From Caryophanales bacterium UBA3375 (GTDB lineage Bacteria; Bacillota_I; Bacilli_A; UBA3375): 9,475 nucleotides of DNA. Below the pieces are notes generated by a model. It was not told the DNA's origin. It was given only the letters and a program-made list of their open reading frames with translations, and made no database searches. Positions 1-8,408 of this stretch are shown piece after piece. Positions within the stretch are counted from its first letter, which is position 1. Every line of letters begins with the position of its first letter. The stretch is from assembly GCA_002359095.1 (NCBI GenBank), contig DEQD01000019.1, forward strand, positions 5,778 through 15,252. The letters run 5' to 3'. The translations under genes and the position numbers were made by a program.

Positions 1-1780
1 CTACTTTATTTACACTTCCATCAGGATTAATAAAAGTTATTTCATGTGGTCTTTTAGGACTATCATAAATATCAATAGTATTTCCTTCCTTACCTAACCA
101 TTCTTTTACTTCATTTTTAGTTTTATTACCAAAATTAGTATCAATCTTACCAATACCATAACCACTTTTACCTGTTTGTTTATTTCCTCTTGCATATAAA
201 TCTTCGTATTTTGAATAAGTAGTTGTATTTTTGATTCTATCAACATTTTCTACATCTATTCTTTCTTTAATACGATTTGCTACTTCTTTTGATTTTTTAT
301 AAGTATCCTGCATTCTATCAAACAAACTGTTACTATTAGTTTTTTTGATTCCATGATTTAGTGCATGCATTCTACTTGCTTCATACATCGATAGAGATGA
401 AGTAACTATAGATACTGTATTATTAACAAAACGACTAGAACGAGCATTAGCTATCTCATCATTATAACCTTTATTAATTAAATCTTTGGTAACTAATGGT
501 GATACTATTTTCCCTGTTACTTCACTCATAACAGTAGCACCAGCTACTAATGATGTAACTCCCGCAAAAATACTACCAGTGGCAGATACTGTTGGTGCAA
601 ACATTCCTATCCCATTAATTGTTTGTCTAACTAATGCTGATTCCATCCCTTGGGCACTACACCAACGATCAATTTTATTATCTACTACTGTTTTAGTATC
701 AAAACGGCTACGATATTTCATTGTTTCTGTAAGTGAAGATAAATCTTCACTTGCCCAAATTGTTTCAGCAAAACCAGAAATTGCTGATACACCATAACCT
801 GCTGCTAAAGTAACATTACCTGTAGCAAGAAAACTTATTGCTAATATTGTATCAATCGTTGCATCAACTAATGAAGTAAGTGATGATACAAATGCTTCAT
901 CTTTTTGTATTTCTAAACATTTAAGATCATAATAAGCATCATTATAAGTAATAGCATCATTTAAATGATTTTGATAGTAAGATGATGTAGTTATCAGATC
1001 ATAACTATCATAAGCTTCTAACATTTTCTGACTTGCATCTATTCCTATTCCTTTAGTTGAGAAAATATCACCAAGCTTGTAATCATAAATATTTATTTCT
1101 CGAGATTTAATGATTATTTGTTTAGTAACATTAATTAAATCTCTTATTACAGATATCTCATTATCAAATTTAGAATCTATTCTTCTAGCTCGATCAAGCA
1201 TTTGATTGATAATATTAATAATATTATCAATTTCAATAGTTGTTGCATCTACATCAATTAAACTTGAAATTGATTCATCATTGATAAATTCAGGATTAAT
1301 TCTATTAACTTGAGTTCTAATTTCAACATCTTTATCATTCAATGTATTTTTAATAAATTCAAGATTACTTACTACTTGTTTTAATACCTCTTCATTAAAT
1401 TCAAGCATATCATTAGTACCTACTTCACCAATTTTATCTAAATTACTAACATCATCTGGATTGATATTACTAGCTTGATTCTCATCTAAATTCTCATTAA
1501 TCTTAACAAACTCATAAGCATACATAGCACAAATATTAATATACATCTGACATATCATATTAATATTATTATTTATAACTCCATGTGTATCCATCATAAA
1601 GTTTCTTAAAGCATTAAATGATTTACCATTTGCTTGATTAGGTGATACATAACTTAATGAAGTAATTAAATTGTTTTGCTCATCTAATCCTGGTTTAATT
1701 GCTTCATAATATCTTTTAGCATTAATATAAATATTATTTAAATCATGATACTTAATTACTAAATTCCTTGTATGTTCCAT
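1..1780 (-). CDS. LXG-domain type VII secretion effector (polymorphic toxin), C-terminus cut by window edge
   Basis: The frame is open from an ATG at 1780 through base 1 (593 codons seen, no stop), so the start is present and the C-terminus is missing. The first ~200 residues are helical and carry a GKSFNALRNFMMDTH stretch (52-66), matching the conserved small-x-aromatic helix of LXG domains, the export module of type VIIb toxins. A further helical region runs to ~300. Two hydrophobic, Gly/Ala-rich stretches follow (about 301-338 and 388-428), as is common in the middle of LXG toxins. A charged linker (480-530) leads to a start of a C-terminal domain at about 525-593 (YGIGKIDTNFGNK, RPHEITFINPDGS) that I do not recognise. 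It has no signal peptide, which fits type VII export. It lies last in the seen operon, behind essC and three small partner genes, with an AAGGAGG ribosome site at 1786-1792. The toxic activity cannot be assigned from what is visible. Confidence 0.85.
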   Translation of the reverse strand, partial: MEHTRNLVIKYHDLNNIYINAKRYYEAIKPGLDEQNNLITSLSYVSPNQANGKSFNALRNFMMDTHGVINNNINMICQMYINICAMYAYEFVKINENLDENQASNINPDDVSNLDKIGEVGTNDMLEFNEEVLKQVVSNLEFIKNTLNDKDVEIRTQVNRINPEFINDESISSLIDVDATTIEIDNIINIINQMLDRARRIDSKFDNEISVIRDLINVTKQIIIKSREINIYDYKLGDIFSTKGIGIDASQKMLEAYDSYDLITTSSYYQNHLNDAITYNDAYYDLKCLEIQKDEAFVSSLTSLVDATIDTILAISFLATGNVTLAAGYGVSAISGFAETIWASEDLSSLTETMKYRSRFDTKTVVDNKIDRWCSAQGMESALVRQTINGIGMFAPTVSATGSIFAGVTSLVAGATVMSEVTGKIVSPLVTKDLINKGYNDEIANARSSRFVNNTVSIVTSSLSMYEASRMHALNHGIKKTNSNSLFDRMQDTYKKSKEVANRIKERIDVENVDRIKNTTTYSKYEDLYARGNKQTGKSGYGIGKIDTNFGNKTKNEVKEWLGKEGNTIDIYDSPKRPHEITFINPDGSVNKV

Positions 1781-1785
1781 ACTAA

Positions 1786-1792
1786 CCTCCTT
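1786..1792 (-). promoter_or_regulatory. Ribosome binding site of the LXG effector gene
   Basis: AAGGAGG lies five bases before the ATG at 1780 and overlaps the stop codon of the preceding gene. It is a near-perfect Shine-Dalgarno site, so it supports that start and suggests strong initiation coupled to the upstream gene. Confidence 0.75.
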
Positions 1793-2363
1793 AATTATTT
1801 ATTTCCTCTGATAGTTTTTTATCAAAATCCTCTACTCGGTTTTGATAATCATTAATCAAAACTACATTTTGATTTAACGAAACTGATAATTCATCTACCA
1901 TATTAGTAACTTGAGCATAAACTGTATCATGATTTGTTTGGTTTTGTACCTCTTCTACAAAATGAGAATTAGTGACAAAATCTTCTATTCCCAAACTAAA
2001 AGAACTCCTTTGTGCTAGATTATTATCTATGTTTTTCACTAATGTAGTAGTCTGATTAATAAAATCATTATTTAAAGCAATAACATTTCCTTCAATTTTA
2101 TTAAGAGTATCTAATTCACTTTGATTCTGCATTCTTGTATTAGTTTTTTCACTCTTATTAACCCGAGCATTATCTAATTCCTCTTGATCTTCTTCTGATA
2201 CTAAATATTGATATTGTAATGGAGCATCTGCTTTTTCCTCTGCTTCTGACAATCTTTCTAATGCTTGGTTTTCTTCTTCAATACTTACATCTAAATTAGC
2301 TTGTGCTTCTTGTTTTTTATTATGTAAATCATCAATACTTATAGTTTCATAATTTTCATCCAT
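1791..2363 (-). CDS. All-helical 190-residue protein, probable partner of the LXG effector
   Basis: I do not recognise the family with certainty. The protein is acidic, rich in Glu, Gln, Asn and Asp, has no signal peptide or membrane segment, and appears helical throughout. A coiled-coil-like stretch covers about residues 7-60 (IEEENQALERLSEAEEKAD). A second helical block (80-125) and a third (135-188) follow. The ATG at 2363 is preferred over the in-frame GTG at 2372, because an AAGGGTGG site sits five bases before it and the gene then starts two bases after the preceding stop. It lies immediately before the LXG gene. In known LXG loci, small helical proteins (for example the Lap proteins, DUF3130 and DUF3958, or the DUF5344 protein YwqI) bind the LXG domain and are needed for export, so a targeting-partner role is inferred from position and fold. 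At about 190 residues it is longer than those proteins, which are usually about 100. Confidence 0.75.
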   Translation of the reverse strand: MDENYETISIDDLHNKKQEAQANLDVSIEEENQALERLSEAEEKADAPLQYQYLVSEEDQEELDNARVNKSEKTNTRMQNQSELDTLNKIEGNVIALNNDFINQTTTLVKNIDNNLAQRSSFSLGIEDFVTNSHFVEEVQNQTNHDTVYAQVTNMVDELSVSLNQNVVLINDYQNRVEDFDKKLSEEINN

Positions 2364-2365
2364 AA

Positions 2366-2686
2366 TTACCACCCTTCATTTTCATCTTCATAATCTAATT
2401 TATAAATTTTATTTTCTTCAATGATATCTTTGATTAATTTAGCTAACATTTCTTCATCTTCATCAATTTCTGGAATATAAATTGTACTTAATATATCATA
2501 ATTATTAAAATATAATAATTTATCATTCATTATTCCATCAGGATATATACATCCAACATAATCACTAAATACTTTTACTCCATTAATATAATTAATTATT
2601 GCTCTACCAATAACTAATATTTGAATACTACTTCCTTTTAAACGAACAATACTTCCTACTGGTAATACTTCTACTTCTTGATTCAT
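2366..2686 (-). CDS. DUF4176-family protein associated with LXG effectors
   Basis: This 106-residue cytosolic protein has no signal or membrane segment. Its N-terminal part reads VLPVGSIVRLKG (7-18), then ILVIGR (23-28), then YVGCIYPDG (43-51), then FNNYDI (60-65). This order of a 'lPiGSvV.LkG', 'I.GR', 'YvG..yPeG' and 'F...di' is the pattern I know from DUF4176, a small beta-rich family found almost only beside type VII effectors. The C-terminal third is acidic and helical. In characterised loci such proteins act with the effector as accessory or chaperone-like factors; here that role is inferred from family and place. The ATG at 2686 has GGAG six bases upstream. The gene begins 11 bases after the previous gene and its stop lies two bases before the next start, so translation is probably coupled. 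Confidence 0.75.
   Translation of the reverse strand: MNQEVEVLPVGSIVRLKGSSIQILVIGRAIINYINGVKVFSDYVGCIYPDGIMNDKLLYFNNYDILSTIYIPEIDEDEEMLAKLIKDIIEENKIYKLDYEDENEGW
2369..2376 (-). promoter_or_regulatory. Ribosome binding site that decides the start of the 190-residue gene
   Basis: AAGGGTGG lies within the last codons of the DUF4176 gene, five bases before the ATG at 2363. The alternative GTG at 2372 falls inside this site and so cannot use it, which favours the ATG. Confidence 0.6.
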
Positions 2687-2697
2687 ACATCACTCCA

Positions 2698-3018
2698 TTA
2701 AAAACCTAATTTTTTTAAATTTAAATCCATTATTTTTTCATTAATATCTTGAATAATTTGAGTAATACTATTTAAATATTTTTCTTTTTCATCATAATAA
2801 AGAGTTAAATTATTAGAACATACAGTTTTATGATACTTACCACTCCATCCTATCAATAATCTATCATCAGTAAACCATTCTCCATCTCCTGTAGTAATAA
2901 TACTTTCTTTATTTTTAATTTCTCTACTTATTTCATCTCTTAATTCAACTAGTTTTTTCTTTATTTCTTTTAATTCCTTTATTTGGTTATCAATCTCTTC
3001 AATTTGTGTTTTTTCCAT
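2698..3018 (-). CDS. Small helical-hairpin protein with W-S-G turn (DUF5082/WXG-like), probable effector partner
   Basis: The protein has 106 residues from the preferred ATG at 3018. A long charged helix (about 2-41, rich in Lys/Glu with heptad-like Leu/Ile) is followed by a loop with IGWSGKYH (W58-S59-G60), then a second helix (about 75-104). A helix-turn-helix with W-x-G in the turn is the general plan of the WXG100 superfamily, and the size and layout most resemble DUF5082 (YwqH of Bacillus subtilis, encoded upstream of the LXG toxin YwqJ). The family call is by pattern only. A role as the LXG-binding targeting factor is inferred. Two tandem ATGs occur (3021 and 3018). The GGAGG at 3023-3027 is only one base from the first and four from the second, so the second is chosen. 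It is the first gene after essC, 13 bases away, which places the effector module in the secretion operon. Confidence 0.7.
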   Translation of the reverse strand: MEKTQIEEIDNQIKELKEIKKKLVELRDEISREIKNKESIITTGDGEWFTDDRLLIGWSGKYHKTVCSNNLTLYYDEKEKYLNSITQIIQDINEKIMDLNLKKLGF

Positions 3019-3021
3019 CAT

Positions 3022-3030
3022 CCCTCCTTT
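3022..3030 (-). promoter_or_regulatory. Strong ribosome binding site after essC
   Basis: AAAGGAGGG lies directly before two tandem ATG codons, at 3021 and 3018. Spacing favours the second. This is among the strongest ribosome sites in the operon and may lift translation of the effector module relative to essC, whose own site is poor. Confidence 0.65.
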
Positions 3031-3031
3031 A

Positions 3032-6000
3032 TTAGATATATAGTGGTATTTTTATCCTACGCATATCTCCTTCAATTGCAACAATACCAAATCCCGTTTT
3101 AGGAAATACTTTATTTCCTAATGCTAGCGGATTATATGTTGATAACTTACCAACTATTATTTGATTAGTAGTTATTTTAATTATACGAGCTAAATCACTA
3201 TCAAGCGGACATATCGATGCTGTTGCATCTAAACCAATTACAAATTTAATTCCACATTCATTAGCTTCAGTAATTAATTTTGAAAATGAAGTTAATTTTC
3301 CATAATTTTTAACTAAATCATTAATATCATCTATAAATACTATTTTTTCTTCTAAACTATCATAATATTGAGTCATAGAATCAATTTCACCTTCAGTTAA
3401 TAATTTAAAACAATCCTCTTTACGACGTTTAACAATAGTATTAATGTTTTTAATCATCTTATTAACATCTTCACTACAATCACAATACATAACATTATCT
3501 AAATTTTTGATTTTTAATAACCCTTTATTTTTAGAATCAATCGCATATACTTTTTCTTTTACTTGAGAAATAAGTAATTTAATCATATTTGATTTACCTG
3601 ATTGGCGATGACCACAAACTATTAATATTGGTGGATATGAAGATATACCTACCTGCATAACATCACTAATACTAAGTCCCATAATATTAGTAGTTATATC
3701 ATCTTCTTGATAATCATATTCACAAAGCATGTCTGATGTAAATTCATCAGGAAGTTGAGGAATAGGTTTTGGTATTTTACCTGTATATTTGTTATTAATA
3801 TCATTAATAAAGTTTTTCATCTTTTTATTATACGAAGACAAAGGTTTAGGATCAAAACTAGTATATATTTGAATTTGATTTACTCCATCAACATTAATCA
3901 ATCCTCTTCCTTTTAAATTATCAGATAAAGGATATTTACTTTTACCAACAATCGAGTTTATATCTCCATTATCATGTAGATATAAACATATCTTATTATT
4001 CAAATTATTAGAAGTCGATGTTTTAATTGCTAATGCACGAGAAGCTGAAATCATTAAGTATATTCCCAAACTAGGACCTTCTTGAGCTAATTTATCAACA
4101 AAATTAATAAATTCATCACCTAATTCCTTAGCCACATCAAAATTATCAATAACAATAACTATACGTTTATATAATTCATCTAAATTTTCTTCTAATACAT
4201 TTATATTTTGTGAACTATTAATAGTTAATAATAACTTTCTTTGCTCAACGATTTTATTGATACGGTTAATAACTTTATTAACCTTATCTACTGTATTTAA
4301 AGAAATATAATCAGCAACATGAACTAATGGCGATAAACCAATTAATCCAGAATTTCCTAAATCAATAATATAAAATTCTAATATTTCTGGATTATTTTTA
4401 ATTGCTAAATCCATAATCGCATTAATCAAAGTAAGTGATTTACCATATCCACCAGCACCATAAACTACAAGATTTGGTTTTTTAACTAGATTTATACTAT
4501 ATTCTTTTTGTTGTTGTTTTTCAGGGATATCAACTAATCCTAAATCAACATTTAAATTAATTTCTTTAATTTCAGACAGATCTTTTATTTTAAATTTATT
4601 TATATTAGGGTTAATTAATTTTTTAGGTAAAGATGGTAACCAAGCTTTTCTAACTTCTTTATAATGATGTTTATTATATTCTTCATTTATTTCCTTTATC
4701 ACCACATCTAATTGAGTTACCATATTATCTTTGTTATCATCCTCACTATAATCATCATTAAGTAATTGCTTTTGACCTAATTCGTTTATTAAATAAACTC
4801 TTTTATCTATTTCTTCTTTATTTTCTTCGATATTAGTATCATAATTAGCACCACTAAAAGCAGATTGAAATAATTCATAAATTTCATTATTACCAACTTG
4901 AAGATAAGCTCTACCTGTTTTGGTAATATGAGCAGCATCTGATGTTTTTAATATTTCTTTACTATCGCTTTCATCTTGCACTTTTAGTGCTAACTTAAAT
5001 TTAGAGTTAGACCAAATTTGGTCATTAACCACACCTGTTGGTTTTTGTGTAGCAAGAATTAGATGTACTCCTAACGTACGTCCAATTCGAGCAACACTCA
5101 CTAATTCATCCATAAATTCTGGTTGTTCTTTTTTAAGTTCAGCAAACTCATCGCTAATAATAAAAAGATGTGGTAATGGTTCTAAATCAGGATTTTGTTT
5201 AAATAACTTAGTATATAAATTAATATTATTAACATCATTATCATTAAATATTTGTTGACGTCGTTTAAGTTCTGATTTAATACTTGCTAAAGCTCGCATA
5301 CTTTCAGCACCATCTAAATTAGTAATAGTTCCTATTAAATGTGGTAAATCTTTAAAAAGATTTGCCATTCCCCCACCTTTAAAGTCAATTAATAAAAAAC
5401 CTACATCATAAGGTGAAAAATTAACAGCCAAACTCAAAATATAACTTTGAATTATCTCACTTTTACCACTACCTGTTGTTCCTGCTACTAAACCATGTGG
5501 TCCGTGTGCTTTTTCATGTAAATTTAAATAAACAATGTCATTTTCACCACGTAACCCTAAAGGTACTGACATTGACTGATATACATTTGATGTTTGCCAA
5601 CGATCATAAATGCCTAATTGATTAGGCTCTTTTACTTGATACATATCTAGAAACGTAACTACTTCTGGAATGGAATTACTAATCCCCAATTGTAAATCTA
5701 AAACTGATAAGTTACGAGAACACTTATCAAAATCAATATCATCAACTAAATCTCGATGAAGAACCATATCTGATTTTTCTCCATCTATCATTAATACATC
5801 TATATTATATTTATCTTTTAATAAAAATACAGTTTTAATATTACTTGGTAAATCCCTAAATTGATCAACACGAACAATTAATGTTATTCCTAATTCTACT
5901 CCATCTTGTATATATTCCATAATGGGATGATTTGCAATTAATGAAATATCATCTACATACATTATATAATGAGGTTTGTAAGAATTAGCAATTTTATTTT

Positions 6001-7357
6001 GTAATTTTCGTTGTTTTAGAATTTGATATAAACTAGATAACACTTGTTCTTTAATTTTATTATTATAAATATTAGTGGATAAATTTATATCTATTAATGA
6101 AAAATGTTTTAACCAATTAGCAAAATTAAATTCATTTTGATATTTATTATCATACAATAAAATTAAATTAATATCATAATATGAATGAAAAAAACATAAT
6201 TCAAGAATAATTCTTTTAATTTCATCTATGACTAGATTTTTATTTCCAATTAAACCTACATGATTATCTGATAAATTTATACTAAACTTAACATTATCAA
6301 TGGTATTGTATTGATTATATATTTCTTTAGCTTCATCAATCAAATTATCATCATTTAAATCTAAAACATTGTCTTTAAATTTTAATTTATAGTGTGAGTC
6401 TAAATCAGTATATCCCATTGATATTTCTAAAAAATCATTGTCAAAAATATCACGTTCATATATACGTGATGAATAATTCGATATCATTTTATCTATACTT
6501 TTTATACTAGGTGAATTATATTCATATATTAATTTTTCATTATTATACAAATCAAACAATTCTTTTCTTTGATCTAATAAATAATTTTGATATTTTTCTT
6601 GTCTTTTTTCATTATCCTTTCTTATTTGTTTTTTTTCTTGAAAAAAACTAGTAATTGAAAAAGTTAATGAACAAATTGTTGTAATTCCCGCAATTATAAC
6701 AAAAAAAGCTCGTCGTGTGAAAAACGCCATTAATCCAGTTGTTAAGATTGATATTAGAGGAGGAACAATTATTTTAATAATTGTATTTTTACTTATTTTT
6801 TCTCTTCCAGGTGGATTTAACAACTCAATTTCTTCTTCTTTAAAACGATAAAATATACGAGGAGATTTTTCATATTCTGGATTTATATATGTACTTATAT
6901 TAATTAATTCAAGATTGATATTGTTTTTTTCTTCTCCCCACACAACTATTCTATTATAATGATATGTAAGTATAATATCTGATATTATAATTACATCTCC
7001 ATCATTTAATAATACTTGATTAGCATCAAGCAATTTGTAATTAATATATATTGGATAATTATCATATGTAGTTAAAATATTATTTTCAATAGTTATATTT
7101 GTGTTAATAATTATATCTCCAATCTTGGAAATAAGCAATTTATCCATAAATTGATAAGTATAATAATCATTACTTAAAACTATAAAATTCAAATCTTCAA
7201 ATTTATGCCAACAATTTAAAGACAATAGATTTTTTTCATTCACCTCAAAGAGATATAGTTTATTGTCTTTTAATATAAATTTATAACCAAAGAGTTCAAG
7301 TGTCTTATTAAAATAATAAGTTGTTATTTTATTTTCTTCTTTTACTAAACACTTCAT
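3032..7357 (-). CDS. essC: EssC/YukB, FtsK/SpoIIIE-type motor ATPase of the type VIIb secretion system
   Basis: The 1441-residue length is normal for EssC. The N-terminal ~165 residues are beta-rich and fit the two FHA-like domains. Two membrane helices follow (about 193-213 and 217-239), then a charged helical stalk and a degenerate domain before the ATPases. D1 has Walker A GTTGSGKS (626-633), LLIDFKGGG (655-663), Walker B LFIISDE (731-737) and the FtsK-like ARIGRTLGVHLILATQKPTG (756-775). D2 has GAGGYGKS (967-974) and IVIVIDNFD (1066-1074), where Asn replaces the usual acidic residue after Asp. D3 has GHRQSGKS (1249-1256) and IVFIDD (1339-1344). The protein drives substrate export across the membrane and recognises effectors. 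The start overlaps almost completely with the essB stop (TAATATG) and has no good Shine-Dalgarno, so it is probably translated by coupling. The effector genes follow 13 bases after its stop. Confidence 0.97.
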   Translation of the reverse strand: MKCLVKEENKITTYYFNKTLELFGYKFILKDNKLYLFEVNEKNLLSLNCWHKFEDLNFIVLSNDYYTYQFMDKLLISKIGDIIINTNITIENNILTTYDNYPIYINYKLLDANQVLLNDGDVIIISDIILTYHYNRIVVWGEEKNNINLELINISTYINPEYEKSPRIFYRFKEEEIELLNPPGREKISKNTIIKIIVPPLISILTTGLMAFFTRRAFFVIIAGITTICSLTFSITSFFQEKKQIRKDNEKRQEKYQNYLLDQRKELFDLYNNEKLIYEYNSPSIKSIDKMISNYSSRIYERDIFDNDFLEISMGYTDLDSHYKLKFKDNVLDLNDDNLIDEAKEIYNQYNTIDNVKFSINLSDNHVGLIGNKNLVIDEIKRIILELCFFHSYYDINLILLYDNKYQNEFNFANWLKHFSLIDINLSTNIYNNKIKEQVLSSLYQILKQRKLQNKIANSYKPHYIMYVDDISLIANHPIMEYIQDGVELGITLIVRVDQFRDLPSNIKTVFLLKDKYNIDVLMIDGEKSDMVLHRDLVDDIDFDKCSRNLSVLDLQLGISNSIPEVVTFLDMYQVKEPNQLGIYDRWQTSNVYQSMSVPLGLRGENDIVYLNLHEKAHGPHGLVAGTTGSGKSEIIQSYILSLAVNFSPYDVGFLLIDFKGGGMANLFKDLPHLIGTITNLDGAESMRALASIKSELKRRQQIFNDNDVNNINLYTKLFKQNPDLEPLPHLFIISDEFAELKKEQPEFMDELVSVARIGRTLGVHLILATQKPTGVVNDQIWSNSKFKLALKVQDESDSKEILKTSDAAHITKTGRAYLQVGNNEIYELFQSAFSGANYDTNIEENKEEIDKRVYLINELGQKQLLNDDYSEDDNKDNMVTQLDVVIKEINEEYNKHHYKEVRKAWLPSLPKKLINPNINKFKIKDLSEIKEINLNVDLGLVDIPEKQQQKEYSINLVKKPNLVVYGAGGYGKSLTLINAIMDLAIKNNPEILEFYIIDLGNSGLIGLSPLVHVADYISLNTVDKVNKVINRINKIVEQRKLLLTINSSQNINVLEENLDELYKRIVIVIDNFDVAKELGDEFINFVDKLAQEGPSLGIYLMISASRALAIKTSTSNNLNNKICLYLHDNGDINSIVGKSKYPLSDNLKGRGLINVDGVNQIQIYTSFDPKPLSSYNKKMKNFINDINNKYTGKIPKPIPQLPDEFTSDMLCEYDYQEDDITTNIMGLSISDVMQVGISSYPPILIVCGHRQSGKSNMIKLLISQVKEKVYAIDSKNKGLLKIKNLDNVMYCDCSEDVNKMIKNINTIVKRRKEDCFKLLTEGEIDSMTQYYDSLEEKIVFIDDINDLVKNYGKLTSFSKLITEANECGIKFVIGLDATASICPLDSDLARIIKITTNQIIVGKLSTYNPLALGNKVFPKTGFGIVAIEGDMRRIKIPLYI

Positions 7358-7358
7358 A

Positions 7359-8408
7359 TTAATTGTTATCTTTAGTTTCTTGTTCTATTTTGCTTTCTAA
7401 CTCTTTGATTTTTTGCTCTTTTGTTGAGGCATTGTATTTATCATTATTTTTAATATATTCAATTTCTTTTAGATACCCATATACTAATAGGTCTTTATCA
7501 TTAGCTTTATATGCTTCTTCATATGCATTATTGTATTCATCCTTAACAAGATAAATCCAATAATTCAATATATTTTCATTTGTATTTTGTGAAATATTTG
7601 ATAAAATATAATTTTTCTTTTCGTTAGGTAAAGATTCTAATTTGACATAGCTTGTAGCTATAATATATTTATCTTGATTATCTAAATTCTTAATATTAAT
7701 ATCTTTAGCTTGCTCTACTACTTTTGAATATTCTTCATTTATGAATTCACTTTTTATCGAATCTTTAATCTTCAAATTGTGATAATTATATAAATTTAAA
7801 CTTAAAATAATAATAAGTAATAATATAATTACTAAACTAATGTATTTAAATATCTTATTTCTAACTAAATGAGAATCATTATTTTTAATTTCTCGTTGAT
7901 TTGCTATATCAAAATCAATTAATTGATCAAATTCATCTATATTTGATACATCAATATATTTTTTTAGTAATTTATTATTTTTAGCAAGATCAAATCCACC
8001 ATTTAAATAATCAAAATAACTATATTTTGGTTCGATTAAACTAAATAATAACGCTTTAACTTTAAATAAATAATTATTTGTTTCATCAACCAAAACGTCT
8101 CTAATGATTATATTAATATCTAAATTGTTTAAAACAATGATATTATTTTTATCTAATGAAAAATCATAAATTGTTGCTAAATCTTTTAATAATAATGCAT
8201 TTTTTACAATTATAAGTTTATCAATAGTATCAAATTCCTGATTTTCAAGTTTTTGTTCATTAACAAAATAAGCATTAAACAAAACTTGATTCCCTTCAAT
8301 TCGATAATCTAAATTAACAAAATGGTTATTTGGATAAACTATTTTTTCAAAATCAATTGGTGAACTTGCATTGATTTGGTTTAGAAAAAAACTATACGTT
8401 ACAAACAT
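7359..8408 (-). CDS. essB: EssB/YukC, membrane pseudokinase subunit of the type VIIb secretion system
   Basis: The protein has 349 residues from the preferred ATG. The cytosolic N-terminal part carries the EssB pseudokinase signature: YDFSLDKNNIIVLNNLDINIIIRDV (about 81-105), then KVKALLFSLIEPKYSYFDYL (116-135). One membrane helix follows (about 187-207, VIILLLIIILSLN), then an outward C-terminal region with repeat-like helices of the YukC type ending in a charged coiled coil. This is the usual cytosol-membrane-outside layout, though somewhat shorter than the 400-450 residues common in the family. EssB contacts EssC and is needed for channel assembly. Three possible starts exist: GTG 8423, ATG 8417 and ATG 8408. 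GTGGAG lies directly against 8417 but nine bases before 8408, so 8408 is chosen. The gene then overlaps the end of esaB by 17 bases, and its stop is one base before the essC ATG. Confidence 0.93.
   Translation of the reverse strand: MFVTYSFFLNQINASSPIDFEKIVYPNNHFVNLDYRIEGNQVLFNAYFVNEQKLENQEFDTIDKLIIVKNALLLKDLATIYDFSLDKNNIIVLNNLDINIIIRDVLVDETNNYLFKVKALLFSLIEPKYSYFDYLNGGFDLAKNNKLLKKYIDVSNIDEFDQLIDFDIANQREIKNNDSHLVRNKIFKYISLVIILLLIIILSLNLYNYHNLKIKDSIKSEFINEEYSKVVEQAKDINIKNLDNQDKYIIATSYVKLESLPNEKKNYILSNISQNTNENILNYWIYLVKDEYNNAYEEAYKANDKDLLVYGYLKEIEYIKNNDKYNASTKEQKIKELESKIEQETKDNN

Noticed and set aside
486..797. Plus-strand open frame of 103 codons
   Set aside because: It is the antisense of the hydrophobic, Ala/Gly/Thr-rich middle of the LXG gene; it has no ribosome site and no family features.
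1205..1231. Perfect inverted repeat with 12-base arms and a 3-base spacer
   Set aside because: It sits inside the LXG coding region where the protein reads Ile-Asp-Asn-Ile-Ile-Asn-Ile-Ile-Asn. The arms are nearly all A and T, no T-run typical of a terminator follows on the coding strand, and low complexity explains it.
2698..3018. Calling the W-S-G protein EsxA, the core WXG100 substrate
   Set aside because: It has a W-x-G turn, but the first helix is longer and more charged than in EsxA, a C-terminal YxxxD/E tail after helix two is missing, and the position after essC fits an effector partner better.
3032..7357. Chromosome-partitioning FtsK or SpoIIIE
   Set aside because: There are three tandem ATPase domains, an FHA-like N-terminus, only two membrane helices and essA-esaB-essB neighbours; a DNA translocase would have four membrane helices and a C-terminal gamma domain.
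7363..7554. Plus-strand open frame of 63 codons
   Set aside because: It lies opposite the C-terminal coding part of essB; the hydrophobic look comes from reading the complement of a Lys/Glu/Asn-rich coiled coil.
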